The notes below the pieces were generated by a model that was given only the letters and a program-made list of their open reading frames with translations, was not told where the DNA came from and made no database searches. The position numbers and the translations under genes are program-made. A stretch of 64,000 nt of DNA, from contig OZ007567.1 of the NCBI GenBank assembly GCA_963931925.1, positions 83,340,677 through 83,404,676 of the forward strand, read 5' to 3'. Shown one piece after another: positions 45,073 through 54,797 of this stretch. Position 1 is the stretch's first letter; each line of letters begins with the position of its first letter. The stretch is from Onchidella celtica (lineage: Eukaryota > Mollusca > Gastropoda > Systellommatophora > Onchidiidae).

Positions 45073-46362
45073 CTACATTGTATATTTGTTGGGTTTCTTA
45101 ACTACACGACCACTTTTTGTAGTGTATTCGTTGGGATGAGGACCACTCCTGCAACGTGGAGCTCCCACAGGAGAGAAGTAAACGACCTTCTTGTCCTGAG
45201 TTGGTGGTAAGCTCGGAGGAAGCTTGACCTGTAAGTTGCTGGAGTCTGAAGGCAGTGGTTGGTTATCCCTCTCTGAGATTGCTGTCGGTTCTCGGTCTTC
45301 AGGTGTTGACTTTGTCGGGTGGTAGTCATTCACATCACGACTTGGGATTTTGTTTTCTTGGGTGATGTTCTTGGGCGGCTTGGTGAATGCTGGATTTATG
45401 TGGATTCTGTTTCTGTCGTACGTGCGTCCTTCGCTGGCAATGCTGTATGACAAATTATTGTCATGTATTTTGGTGATTGTTCCTTTTTGCCATGATGAGT
45501 GTTGACCTTTGAAAGGTAGAAAGAAGACAGTTTGTCCTATCACCAGTTTGGGAAGTTTACGTGTGTTCTTATCATGATGTTTTTTAACAGTGTCTAGTCT
45601 TTATTTTCTTTTGCATGCTGCTTTGTCATGATTTGAGGTTAGCGTGATGTTTGGAATCAAAGATCTGGTGTTGCGCTGAAACATCATTTGTGCTGGACTC
45701 AGTAGTGTATCTTGTCGAGGTGTGTTACGCAGTTCTAATAGTGCCTGGTACACATCACCGTTTGCGTGCTTTGTCTTTTCCAGCAAATTCTTGATGCTTT
45801 TCACTGCTGCTTCTGCTCTCCCATTGGACTGGTGGTGGTATGGGGACGACATGTTGTGGGTAATGTTCCACTCTCTAGTGAACATTTTGAATTCCTGTGA
45901 TGTTAATTGTGGGCCACAATCTGACATTAGTACTAATAGTACTTTGGGTATACCATGTCTCGCAAATTGACTTTTTAGTTTCATGATGGTGTAACTCGTT
46001 GTTATTTTCTTCATGCATTCTACTTCAACGAAGTTTGAATAATAGTCTACAATGACAAGGTATTGCCTGTGTTCTATTTCGCAGAAGTCTATGCCTACTT
46101 TTTCCCAGGGTGCATTTCCTTCTGTATGTTGTGTCAAAGGTTGTTTTCTGTTCACATCTCTATGAACCTGGCAACTTTCACAGCTTTGGGCCAGTTGTTT
46201 GAGTTCACTATTGATCTGGGGCCAATAGACTGTTGCTCTAGCTCTTCGTACCATAGCATCGTAGCCCAGGTGTGAGTCATGGAGTCTATCTTTTATTTGT
46301 TGTCTCATGGCAAAAGGGATGATTACCCTATTACTCTTCATCAGCAATCCATTGTCATACAC
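45073..46362 (-). pseudogene. Integrase of the Mag-like element, broken
   Basis: The zinc finger (HDSHLGYDAMVRRARATVYW, then CESCQVH) and catalytic core are seen: GIDFCEI, MSDCGPQLTS, YHHQSNGRAEA. Asn is replaced by Cys after the second catalytic Asp. A TAA at 45601-45603 stops the frame. It resumes as RLDTVKKHHDKNTRK and a C-terminal tail to 45073 with an SH3-like QTVFFLPFKG phrase. Confidence 0.87.
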
Positions 46363-46373
46363 AATGCAGTCTC

Positions 46374-48440
46374 TCAGGTCAACACGAAAAGTTTCATCTC
46401 TTGTAAGATGTGATCAGTAGCTGTTCTTGTCTTGATTTCTTCAATGAGTGAGTCTCTGATATCCACATGGTTGATGATATTTTGTTCAATGTCATGATAA
46501 TCTTGTTCATCACAAACAGCTCTGCTCAGTGTATCCGCTATTTTCAGGTCTGTGCCTTTCACATACTCAAAATTCACATTTTATCTGTTCAGTCTTATCA
46601 TCAGATTTTGGAGTCTCAATGGAGCTTGACTCATGGGTTTGCTCAGTATATTCTTCAGTGGTTTGTGGTCGTTCTCTACCTTGACTTGGTTCCCGTAAGT
46701 GTACTGGTGAAACCTTTCAAGTCCTGCGACGACAGCAAGTAGTTCCTTTTCGATTTGTGCCCAATTTCGTTGGCTATTGGTCATTGATTTTGAAGCAAAT
46801 TCTATTGGTTTGCCTTCCTGAAGCAAAACTATTCTGATGCCATCTTTGCTGTTGTCAACTTGTAGTGTCAGTTCCTTTTCCGGGTCATAATACGCAAGTA
46901 GTGTCTCCTTGACCACCTTCTTCTTGGCTTCTTCAAATGACTTTTGACATTCAGTCGACCACTTAAACTTCGCATTCTTCTTTGTGAGGGCTCGCATTGG
47001 ATCCAGAGTTTGTGATAGGTTGGGAATGTACTTGGCCAGGTACTGTATCACTCCACAAAATCTTCGTATGCCTAAAACATCTTTTGGAGCAGGCATTTCG
47101 GCAATGGCCTTGACATTTTCTGGATCTGCTTTGATTCCTGTCGTAGATATGATGTGTCCATGGAATCTGAGTTCTTTCTTCTTGAATTCACATTTCTTCT
47201 CATTCAGTCTGATTCCTCGCATTTTGCATCTCTGCTGGAGTCGGTGCAGGTTTTCGTCATGATTAGCTTCTTTCTCATCTTTTCCACATCCGTACACCAG
47301 TATGTCATCTGAGATATTCTTGCAGCCTTTCAGATCGTTTATAGCTGTTGCCAATCTCTGTTGAAAAATTTCGCTGCTCACTCGGAGCCCAAATGGTAAT
47401 TTCGTCCATCTTAGACGTCCAAATGGTGTAATCATCGTTGTGAGTTTTGACGACTTCTCATCAAGTTTCACCTGCCAATAAGCCTCTTCAACGTCCAATT
47501 TGCTGAAAAACTTGGCGTCATGAAGATCTGGAAGTACATCTTCTAGTGTTGGCAACTTGCAATGTTCTCTCATCAGAGCTCGATTCAACGGTTGTGGATC
47601 AATGCATATTCTTACATCTCCATTTTGCTTTTCTACAACCGTTATCTGGCTTACCCATTCTGAAGGACTCGTTTCTTGTACCAGAATGCCTCTCTTGAGC
47701 AGCTCTTGCAATTTGTTGTGCACTTTGTCCTTCAAAGCTATTGGTACTTTCCGACACGGCAGTATTCTCGGTGCGACGTTTTGATTCACCTGTAACGATG
47801 CTGTGCCCAGACCACTGTCTTCAGTTTCACTTTTCTGATCGTCAACTTGAGCGATGAAATTTGTGTTCTTTATTTTTATTAGGTTAAACTTTTGCACAGT
47901 TTCTAGACCTAATAGGCATGACAAGTCATTATCCACCACAAGAAACTTTACTTTGCTCTTTTGGCCTTTAATGGGGTTGGTAGTGACCAGTTCAGCTTCT
48001 CCATGGGGTTTTGATTCACTCCCATTCCACATTTTCAATTTTTCACAGGTTGTGGATTTGATATTCTCAGCATTGACGAAGTCTCGTCTAATCGTATTGA
48101 CAGTAGCTCCAGTGTCGAGGATAAACCGTACTGGTCTGTCGTTGACTTCTAGCAGGGCAGTTATTTTATTTTTCTTGGTATGGCTATTCACAGCCATTAG
48201 GTACTCCAGTGATTCATCACTATCCTCTGCATCATCTTCATCAGCTTCAATGTGTCTGACTGACATCTTTGTTTTACATTGTGCTTTAAAATGATTGTTC
48301 TTCTTGCACTTAGTGCACAGCTTGCCGTATGCTGGACATTTCTTCTTGTCAGGTTCATGTTCTTTGCCACAAAATTTGCATTTTATTTTCTTCTTCTGAA
48401 AATTAGATGTCTTGTGACTGTGACATCCGATTTGTACCAA
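46374..48440 (-). pseudogene. Protease, RT and RNase H of the Mag-like element, broken
   Basis: Two zinc knuckles (CKFCGKEHEPDKKKC, CTKCKKNNHFKAQC) are followed by protease FILDTGATVNTI, RT with KLPFGLRVSSEIFQQ and ISDDILVYG, and RNase H from TLQVDNSKDGIR. A TAA near 46580 interrupts LMIRLNR/NVNFEYVKGTD, probably a former Tyr. A frameshift near 46370 separates this part from the integrase. Confidence 0.88.
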
Positions 48441-49047
48441 AATTTCTTTTCTTTTGATATGTACGGGACACCTTGTTCAGTTCGCTGGCTTCTCCCTGTA
48501 TGGTCTGAAGCTGTTTCTTCGACAACTCAATCGCTCTTGATATGTCAATACACTTTGATAGGGTCAGTTTTGCCTCTTGCAATAATTTTCGTCTCGTCAC
48601 ATCACACTTGACGCCCATGATCATTCTATCCCTAATCAGGCTTTCTTCTAGCTCTCCAAAGTTACATGTTTTCGCATGCTTCCGAAGTTCTGCAACATAT
48701 TTGTCAATTGATTCACCATCTTGTTGATTTCTACTGTTGAAAACAAATCTCTCATACGACTCATTTGTTTCTCCAATGCAATATGTTTCAAATGCTTTCA
48801 TGATTTTCTTTAAGTCTTTGTTCTCATCTAACTGAAAACCATCATATATATCCATGGCTTCTCTGCCTATACAGGGCAGTAAAGTTGCTACTCTCACTTC
48901 TTCCTGTTCCTCAGACAGTTTGCTTGCTATTTCATAGTTGTTCCAATCTCTTTGGAAAACTTTCCAATTTGCATTGAGGTTGCCTGTCAATTGCAATGGT
49001 AGTGGAATCGGGATCTGTCTGTGCGATGCCATTATACTGATAAACAA
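48403..49047 (-). pseudogene. Gag of the Mag-like element
   Basis: 214 codons with the Mag/SURL-type retroelement Gag pattern (WKVFQRDWNNYEIASKL, ESIDKYVAELRKHAKTCNFG). The frame ends before the zinc knuckles, which lie in another frame from 48440. The overlap of 38 bases could be programmed frameshifting, but in view of the other damage a mutation is as likely. Confidence 0.82.
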
Positions 49048-49276
49048 AAAGTTGCCAAAAAGGGTTTAATTTGTTGACAAACTTCAGTCCAAGAGAGACA
49101 ACTGAATTTCTTCTTCAATCTCAGAATTTCTTGAGTTATCTCCCCTTGATTGGAAAATCAAGCGTGACTGATAGCCTAGTTTTCCTCGGCGACTTGCATT
49201 CATCTATCAATCAAAGGACACCGATTGGGGGAGTTTCCAGTCATTCAGAACATACTTTCAGATGCTATAAGGTTAC

Positions 49277-49294
49277 ATCCCACCGCTGCCACCA
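49277..49294 (-). promoter_or_regulatory. Primer binding site of the Mag-like element
   Basis: On the minus strand TGGTGGCAGCGGTGGGAT follows the 5' LTR end CAACA directly, the position and TGG start expected of a primer site. The cognate tRNA was not identified. Confidence 0.7.
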
Positions 49295-49480
49295 TGTTGA
49301 TCTGTTGCTGAACTGGGAACCGGTATAAAAACAAGTAAGACTGTACTGGTCAGTTTCTAATCACGTTTATTGAGTCGCCATGACAGTTGAGAGTCTCTCG
49401 GGACCATGCAGTGTTTTCATACAATTCTTATAATTGTTAGGGAGCAATCATTGTTCTAGACTAGATATGCCTAATCAACA
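49295..49480 (-). repeat. 5' LTR (minus strand) of the Mag-like element
   Basis: 186 bp with intact TGTTGAT...ATCAACA ends, flanked by GAGTT on the outer side. Confidence 0.9.
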
Positions 49481-49602
49481 GAGTTGGCATGTTTTTGATT
49501 TATGTTTAGATTGTGCAGACTTAGATATGTACGAGACTTTTGAATGTGCCCTACTGCCCAGTCTAAATTTGATGATTATGATCTGCTATATCATTTTCTA
49601 AG

Positions 49603-49819
49603 CTGGACGAAGCAGGGCAGCGATTTCTTCGCCTCACCAAAGAAGAATGGAGCACACATGTCTATATTTCATTGGCAACAAGCAAGACATACGACATGAG
49701 AGGGTTTCAAGGAAACTACAACCTTACTGTATGGTACAAGGGCAAACCTATCAAACACAGATCGTTTTTCCTAGGCAAGCAGGATAAGAATCTGACAATT
49801 GGGATCTACGGAGATGGGC
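49603..49819 (+). CDS. GH10 gene 1, beta-rich C-terminal extension exon
   Basis: 217 bp after TTTTCTAAG. LDEAGQRFLRLTKEEWSTH, then MRGFQGNYNLTVWYKGKP and KNLTIGIYGDG. This segment commonly follows the GH10 barrel in animal enzymes. Donor C|GTAAGT, phase 1. Confidence 0.92.
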
Positions 49820-50758
49820 GTAAGTTGTTTTTCTTTTCGTATTCAGGAGAAATTCATTTGAGGTAACAGCAGGGATATTTCAAAGACACGACTTCGAGAA
49901 CGTCCGTGAGCGAGGCTTATCAGGGGAAGGGAGAAGGAGACCTCCCCCCCCCCCCCCCAAACACACACATTACATGGATGTTTTTATTGTAGACTCGTGG
50001 CTCCGCCCTTGACGCTCAGGATATGATATCAAAATATGTGGCCGAGTAAAGCTGTGTATCTCATATGGTGTTCCTTCCCAGTTTTATCAATACAGATTGT
50101 TATCCGATATTCGGTTGGTTGTTTTAAATTTGAAGAGTAATGAAATGAATTTATGCCGGTGGTGATGAGAAGTTGTGAAAATTAAATTTAGTAAAATGGT
50201 CAATACACTCCTTTCTGCAGTTTAAGCTACGATTATTTAGACACTGCTCAGATGATCTCATGAATTTTTCTTTTGAATGTCTTATAACTCTGTAACATGG
50301 TCTTTGATGTGACTGCATATGGCGCATTTAACGTTGACACAAACACAGCAAAGAATTGACCAAATACTACTTGAATGAGAGAACAAATAACTTTTTTCAC
50401 ACGAAAGTGTTTTTCCCATAGAAGATTTATCACCCCGGCTGTTACCGTAAATTAAAATGAATTACATAAACTGGTCATAATAAAATGTAGGCCCCTATTA
50501 ATCTTTAACTTGCATATCGTCGGTCGGCTGTTGGGATCTTGTTACAACTAAACTCAACATTTTACACAGAAAGCTCTGCCTGAGCAGTGAACACAAAACT
50601 TAGTATTTTCTCTATTTGGTTTTGTAATTGACGAGGGTTTTTTCAGAAACTGGGTTAAGTCAAATTTTGCGTGAGTTATGGCCCCTTTCTCATAGTCATT
50701 CAAATTAGTGTAAGGCGCTGTGCAAGCGGTCAGTTATTACACTTGCTATGTCTCGTCT

Positions 50759-51008
50759 GCGTGTTTGCCGATTGCAGTGCAGACCAGCAAATTCAGGAGC
50801 GGGGCATCAACAGACCCCCAAACACAGGTCATCGGCTAAAGGATTTCTCGTCCTATCGAGCACTGCCATGGGTGCTGCAACCTCTGGACTGAGCACCCTA
50901 ACCCAACTCTAAAATGACTCTGAACGTCACCGAAAATCCCTGGGATGTGGGTGTTGTTGCTGCCCCGCTCCTAAATTTGCTGGTCTGCACTGCAATCGGC
51001 AAACACGC
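50759..51008. repeat. Foldback element with 48-bp inverted repeats
   Basis: Arms 50759-50806 and 50961-51008 are complementary at 47 of 48 positions (start GCGTGTTTGCCGATTGCAGT), with a 154-bp non-coding loop. It is probably a non-autonomous DNA transposon in intron 49820-51105. No clear target duplication is seen. The same intron has a poly(C) run at about 49945. Confidence 0.8.
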
Positions 51009-51105
51009 GCCCCGTCTTTATCCCGAGAATTTTGAATGGCTATGTAAAATGGGCTATGACTCATGCAAATGCATGCTTTATGTGTGTGTGTGTGTGTGTC
51101 CTCAG

Positions 51106-51335
51106 AGGAAATTCAACTGCCCGTCAAGAACAACCCATTTGTGGGCGTGGATATTGATCACGAAAACAGTACTCAGAATTTACGTACGTTGGGTAGCGCC
51201 ACGTCTCAGTCCACATCTCCTCAACTACAGTGTGTCAATCGATGGTCTCTTCAGTCTACACCAGGAGATGATAAGTTTGCGGATGTCCAGTGCAAAGGTG
51301 ACGAAATACTGACCGGTTGTTCCAGCATCTTACAG
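51106..51335 (+). CDS. GH10 gene 1, linker and first Cys-rich (PCSK9-like) module
   Basis: 230 bp after a GT repeat and CCTCAG. EIQLPVKNNPFVGVDID is followed by a Ser/Thr-rich linker, LQCVNRWSLQ, and then FADVQCKGDEILTGCSSIL. The V.C..G..LTGCS pattern resembles the modules of the PCSK9 C-terminal V domain. The entry phase matches the preceding GH10 exon (C|AG). Confidence 0.85.
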
Positions 51336-51994
51336 GTAGAGTCAAAAATGTTAACAAAAGCGTTTTGAATAATATTCTGTGAACTTGGAGAAAAAGTCAA
51401 GGAACTGAACTTTCTGGACAGAAACGGCCACGGAATGAGACTGACGAAATGTTATAAACAGCACAGAAAATCTGTGGGGTTGCAGCAAGGCTGGAAGCCT
51501 TTCATTGTGTTTTATTGTATGGTTTCTCTACTGTTTCTTTGCAAGGCTTTACGAAACACAATTTTTTGGGCCATATTTTGACCACCGAAATGAGAACTTA
51601 GGCTGGGTAAGGAAGCAATACTGATTTCCCTTCTCTTATCCTTTCAGTGCCAAAGCAATACTGTTATGGATCTTACAGCCCATATTATCTTTTTAGTATG
51701 ACCATTTGAGTTATTTCAAAACGCAATTGGGAACTTTTAAAGCAGGATTTGTCAAACGTTAAAAAATTCTAACTTGTCTTAAACATTTTCACAGCCGACA
51801 CACCAAAGGTTATTCATAACAATGTGCTATCAATGCCCAAGGGGTTAAAAAAAAGCTTACTTCAGCCCTTGCGATAAAGTATCAGCTGATGGACGTATTT
51901 CAGCTGCAAAAGTCGGTGGTCATTAAAACCCCCAGTGATAGAAAAGCAGCTGTATCACTGACACGTTGATGATTTTCTCACATTTATATTTCAG

Positions 51995-52085
51995 AACAAT
52001 GACTACCAAAGAGACGGTGAACAGATTATCATGAGACATGGAATACCGACTTGCAGAGCAATTGATGGGTTTTTCTCAACAATAG
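51995..52085 (+). CDS. GH10 gene 1, Cys-rich module 1 continued
   Basis: 91 bp after ATTTCAG: NNDYQRDGEQIIMRHG, then PTCRAIDGFFSTIG. The C.A..GF pattern recurs in module 3. Phases 0 and 1. Intron 51336-51994 holds nothing recognisable. Confidence 0.85.
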
Positions 52086-52488
52086 GTAGGTCGGACATTC
52101 GTTAGGGCTTAACACCATCTTGAGTTGTTTTTTTTTTTGTTGTTGTTGTGGAAGGCAGGTGTACATCTGTTGTTTAAGGTTCTTCTAAAGTTTGTTCCCA
52201 AAGTAAACATGGTGGCTAGGGAGGTGACAATTTAATATAGCAGGCCTACATTTCCAAGTCGTGGTGACTGTTTATGAACAAAATGTCTACAATGGAATTG
52301 GTGTTGAAGGCGGCCTGCTCTTAATTCCATATCAAATTATGATATCACACGAACTCATTCAATCTTTTCCGTAAATCAAAATGTATCCATCTTTTTAGAG
52401 CAATTCTTTTTTTTTTTCATTTGGTATATTGTATGGTATATTTGTGTTAGTCGTTTCGTCGGCTGTCAAACTGGTACTTTGTCTACAG

Positions 52489-52617
52489 GCATTCAGGCCA
52501 TTGCCCGGTGCTGCAGTGTCCAAGGTTTGTCCTGTACCTACAGAAAAGCTGGACCGTCAGGCACTGGAGTTGATGACCAAGTGGAAGTGCCATGTCCCAG
52601 TCATAGCTACCCACTAG
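52489..52617 (+). CDS. GH10 gene 1, junction of modules 1 and 2
   Basis: 129 bp after GTCTACAG. IQAIARCCSVQGLSC closes module 1 with the A.A.CC signature and opens module 2 (VEVPCPSHSYPL). Donor G|GTAAGA. The flanking introns (52086-52488, 52618-53037) have no recognisable elements. Confidence 0.85.
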   Translation, partial: AFRPLPGAAVSKVCPVPTEKLDRQALELMTKWKCHVPVIATH

Positions 52618-53037
52618 GTAAGAGATAAATAAAGGAACAGTCAGAGATCATAAGCTGATCTTTACTATAAAAGAAAAAAACATATTAGTGCAGCATAATT
52701 CCCTACACAGTGTAATTGTTATATAATCACAATCTGTGGCGCTGCCAAATTGTATTTGTGCAGTTTTCTGTGAGCAATAATGATCGTAAAAGTGTAGGAA
52801 TACCAATTGCCAGCCTTTGATTTATTCTGACTTGGCCAAGCCTTAAATTTCACAATCGCCACAAGACTTGACTTTAATCATTCAACATTTTGTGAACGTT
52901 CACTTTGTGCTTGCCGTGTACGCACGATTCTGTCCCAGAGTCATGTTTGAACTACACTGTAATATAAGACCACAGAATCTAATGCCAATGCCAATTTTCT
53001 ATGCCACAGACAATACGCTATAATCTACAATTTTCAG

Positions 53038-53127
53038 GTTGTGGCACATGGAGCTTTTCTACAGAATCGGATGGAAGTTACTTTACCAACACTTCTTGTA
53101 TCGGACAAAATGACCTGTTTAAAACAG
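53038..53127 (+). CDS. GH10 gene 1, Cys-rich module 2 continued
   Basis: 90 bp after TTTTCAG: CGTWSFSTESDGSYFTNTSC, then IGQNDLFKTG. Phases 1 and 1. Intron 53128-53931 is without recognised features. Confidence 0.85.
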
Positions 53128-53931
53128 GTAGGAGAGTCATGTTTCACACACGATCGTTTGAAAATTCGCTAAAGGGTGTAAGGTGAAAAATGTTGATTTT
53201 GTTGGCATATAGATCCATTTAATCAAATTAAAACGGGTGGACTTTACATAGCACTCTAAAGAAAAATGGAGGTTTAGTAAATTGCTGCTAAAATCTGGTC
53301 CCGACGCAGTGTGAAATGCGGATGTGTACAATGTCATTATTTGCGTGAATTTTCTTGAGGTCAATTCGAGACTTGCTTAGTTTTAACAGTAGTATTGTGA
53401 AACTTCATAAATGGGATGTCAGTGTATGCCATGCTCACAAGTGAATAATTTAAAGTTAAGTTGATGGATTGTGTTTGTGTAAACAGAAGAACTAATTTTA
53501 ATGTCACCCGGGGCAAATAAAACAGTGGCGCTACTTGAAATGTGGGTCTACATTTCTGGCTGAATTATTAAACTTACTGCTACAGAAACTGTTTACTTTC
53601 TTAACTCCTTTATAACACCAGTAGCAAAATGTTAAAAAACAAAGTGTGCTTTAAGTGTTTAACAAACGAGATGTAGCCGTGTATTGTGCCTAGTGTATTT
53701 TTCATAACCATAACCACAACCACATACTTGCTTCCCACTGAAATTTGCGCCACCGGCCCTATCTTAGTTACTATACTGTGTGTACAAATTTCCCACGAAT
53801 GTACATGTACATGTATTTGCTTCTCTTATAAATTGGACCATGGCGACATTCTGTGTCCTTTGTTTTCTTACGCAAATATCCCCTTATCAGTCGGACTGTG
53901 GTATTAATTTTGTATATATTTTTTAACCCAG

Positions 53932-54111
53932 GAGTCTATGCCTACGCTGCATGTTGTCATGGTAACAACCTTCAGTGTACTACTGTATATTCACCACCAA
54001 GTGGTCAGAATCAAGGTGACAAAGCCAATGTCCAGTGTCCATCTGGCCATGTTATGACTGGATGCAATGTATTCTCTAGTAACGGACGGGCCGCTGGGGC
54101 TTACATTGCAG
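53932..54111 (+). CDS. GH10 gene 1, end of module 2 and start of module 3
   Basis: 180 bp after ACCCAG. VYAYAACCHGNNLQC repeats the A.A.CC boundary, then ANVQCPSGHVMTGCNVFSS and GRAAGAYIA follow. This is the part most similar to the last PCSK9 module (C.SG...TGC and GAY). Confidence 0.9.
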
Positions 54112-54645
54112 GTAAATAGAAACCGAAAACCGAACACAGCCAGAAACAATAAGGATGCCCTTTACCCTGTGCCATATTGTCTTTCCACCAAACGTTAAAC
54201 CTATTGTGGCAGTTACATGGGCCACCGGATGGGCAGTACATTCTTAGCCAAATAGTGGCCAAATAGGTGGGCATTGTTGGCTTGACCCGAAATATGGCCA
54301 GTGACGGATGCACAGAGTAGGGGTCTCTCAGTTTCGCCCTTTATGAAACTTAATGGATTAAATAATAATAATAATAAATCAAGCCAAAAGCACAACCTTC
54401 TGGCCATCAGTGTCAAAGCCTGCTACATGCATTCCTCACCATTTTTTTTTTCAATGACACGCAGAGCTGGTTGTAGTTTTTATTTATTTTTTTTAATATA
54501 AAAAGGTGAGATTCTCGATGTGTACAAAAATAAGCGATTTATATAGGGTATCTCTATGGTTTGTTTGCACTTTTACTGAGCTAAGATATATTTTTTGAAA
54601 AGTTTCTATTTTAATTTAATGTTGTTGTTTTTTTTTCTGTTTCAG

Positions 54646-54743
54646 CCGTAAATGGAACAGATCAGTGCATGGCAGTGAATGGATTCACCAGATATGGAGA
54701 CGAGATTGGAGTCAAGGCCATAGCTACTTGCTGCCATGTTTGA
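54646..54743 (+). CDS. GH10 gene 1, last coding exon, module 3 end
   Basis: 98 bp after TTTCAG. NGTDQCMAVNGFTRYGDE, then VKAIATCCHV and TGA at 54741-54743. The ending A.A.TCC closes the third module. Confidence 0.9.
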
Positions 54744-54791
54744 ATATATTAATGTCATCATGTGGGCAATTGTATAAGAACTATGTATGTG

Positions 54792-54797
54792 AATAAA
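54792..54797 (+). terminator. Polyadenylation signal of GH10 gene 1
   Basis: AATAAA, 49 bp after the stop codon, in GTGAATAAATGAATTTATT. Confidence 0.75.

Larger units (their letters stand above)
44330..49480 (-). mobile_element. Mag-like Gypsy LTR retrotransposon, decayed
   Basis: 5151 bp in intron 43150-49602, with GAGTT target duplications at 44325-44329 and 49481-49485. The LTRs of 186 bp (44330-44515, 49295-49480) have ends TGTTGAT...ATCAACA, but the first G is mutated in the left copy. They differ at about four sites (2%), so this is older than elements A-C. Gag, protease, RT and integrase are recognisable in the normal Ty3/gypsy order. 43150-44324 holds a poly(G) run at about 43425 but no gene. 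Confidence 0.92.
1697..54743 (+). pseudogene. GH10 glycoside hydrolase gene 1 (CBM4/9-GH10-PCSK9-like C-terminus), disrupted
   Basis: At least 17 exons with compatible phases can be joined on the + strand; the signal-peptide exon must lie upstream of the window. In order they encode a CBM4/9-like module (exons at 1697-11910), a GH10 barrel (12502-43149), a beta-rich tail (49603-49819) and three Cys-rich modules (51106-54743). The GH10 catalytic motifs are present: HWDVNNELLHG holds the acid/base Glu and WITELDV the nucleophile Glu, so a beta-1,4-xylanase or related activity is expected from the family. Two lesions are visible. LTR element A splits the CBM exon after 1735, and TAG at 12939-12941 interrupts the GH10 frame where the conserved FNWA Trp is expected. 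Skipping the 152-bp split exon would shift the frame. A polyadenylation signal follows at 54792. The paralog starts 3.2 kb downstream. This haplotype is probably non-functional; an intact allele may exist. Confidence 0.88.
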
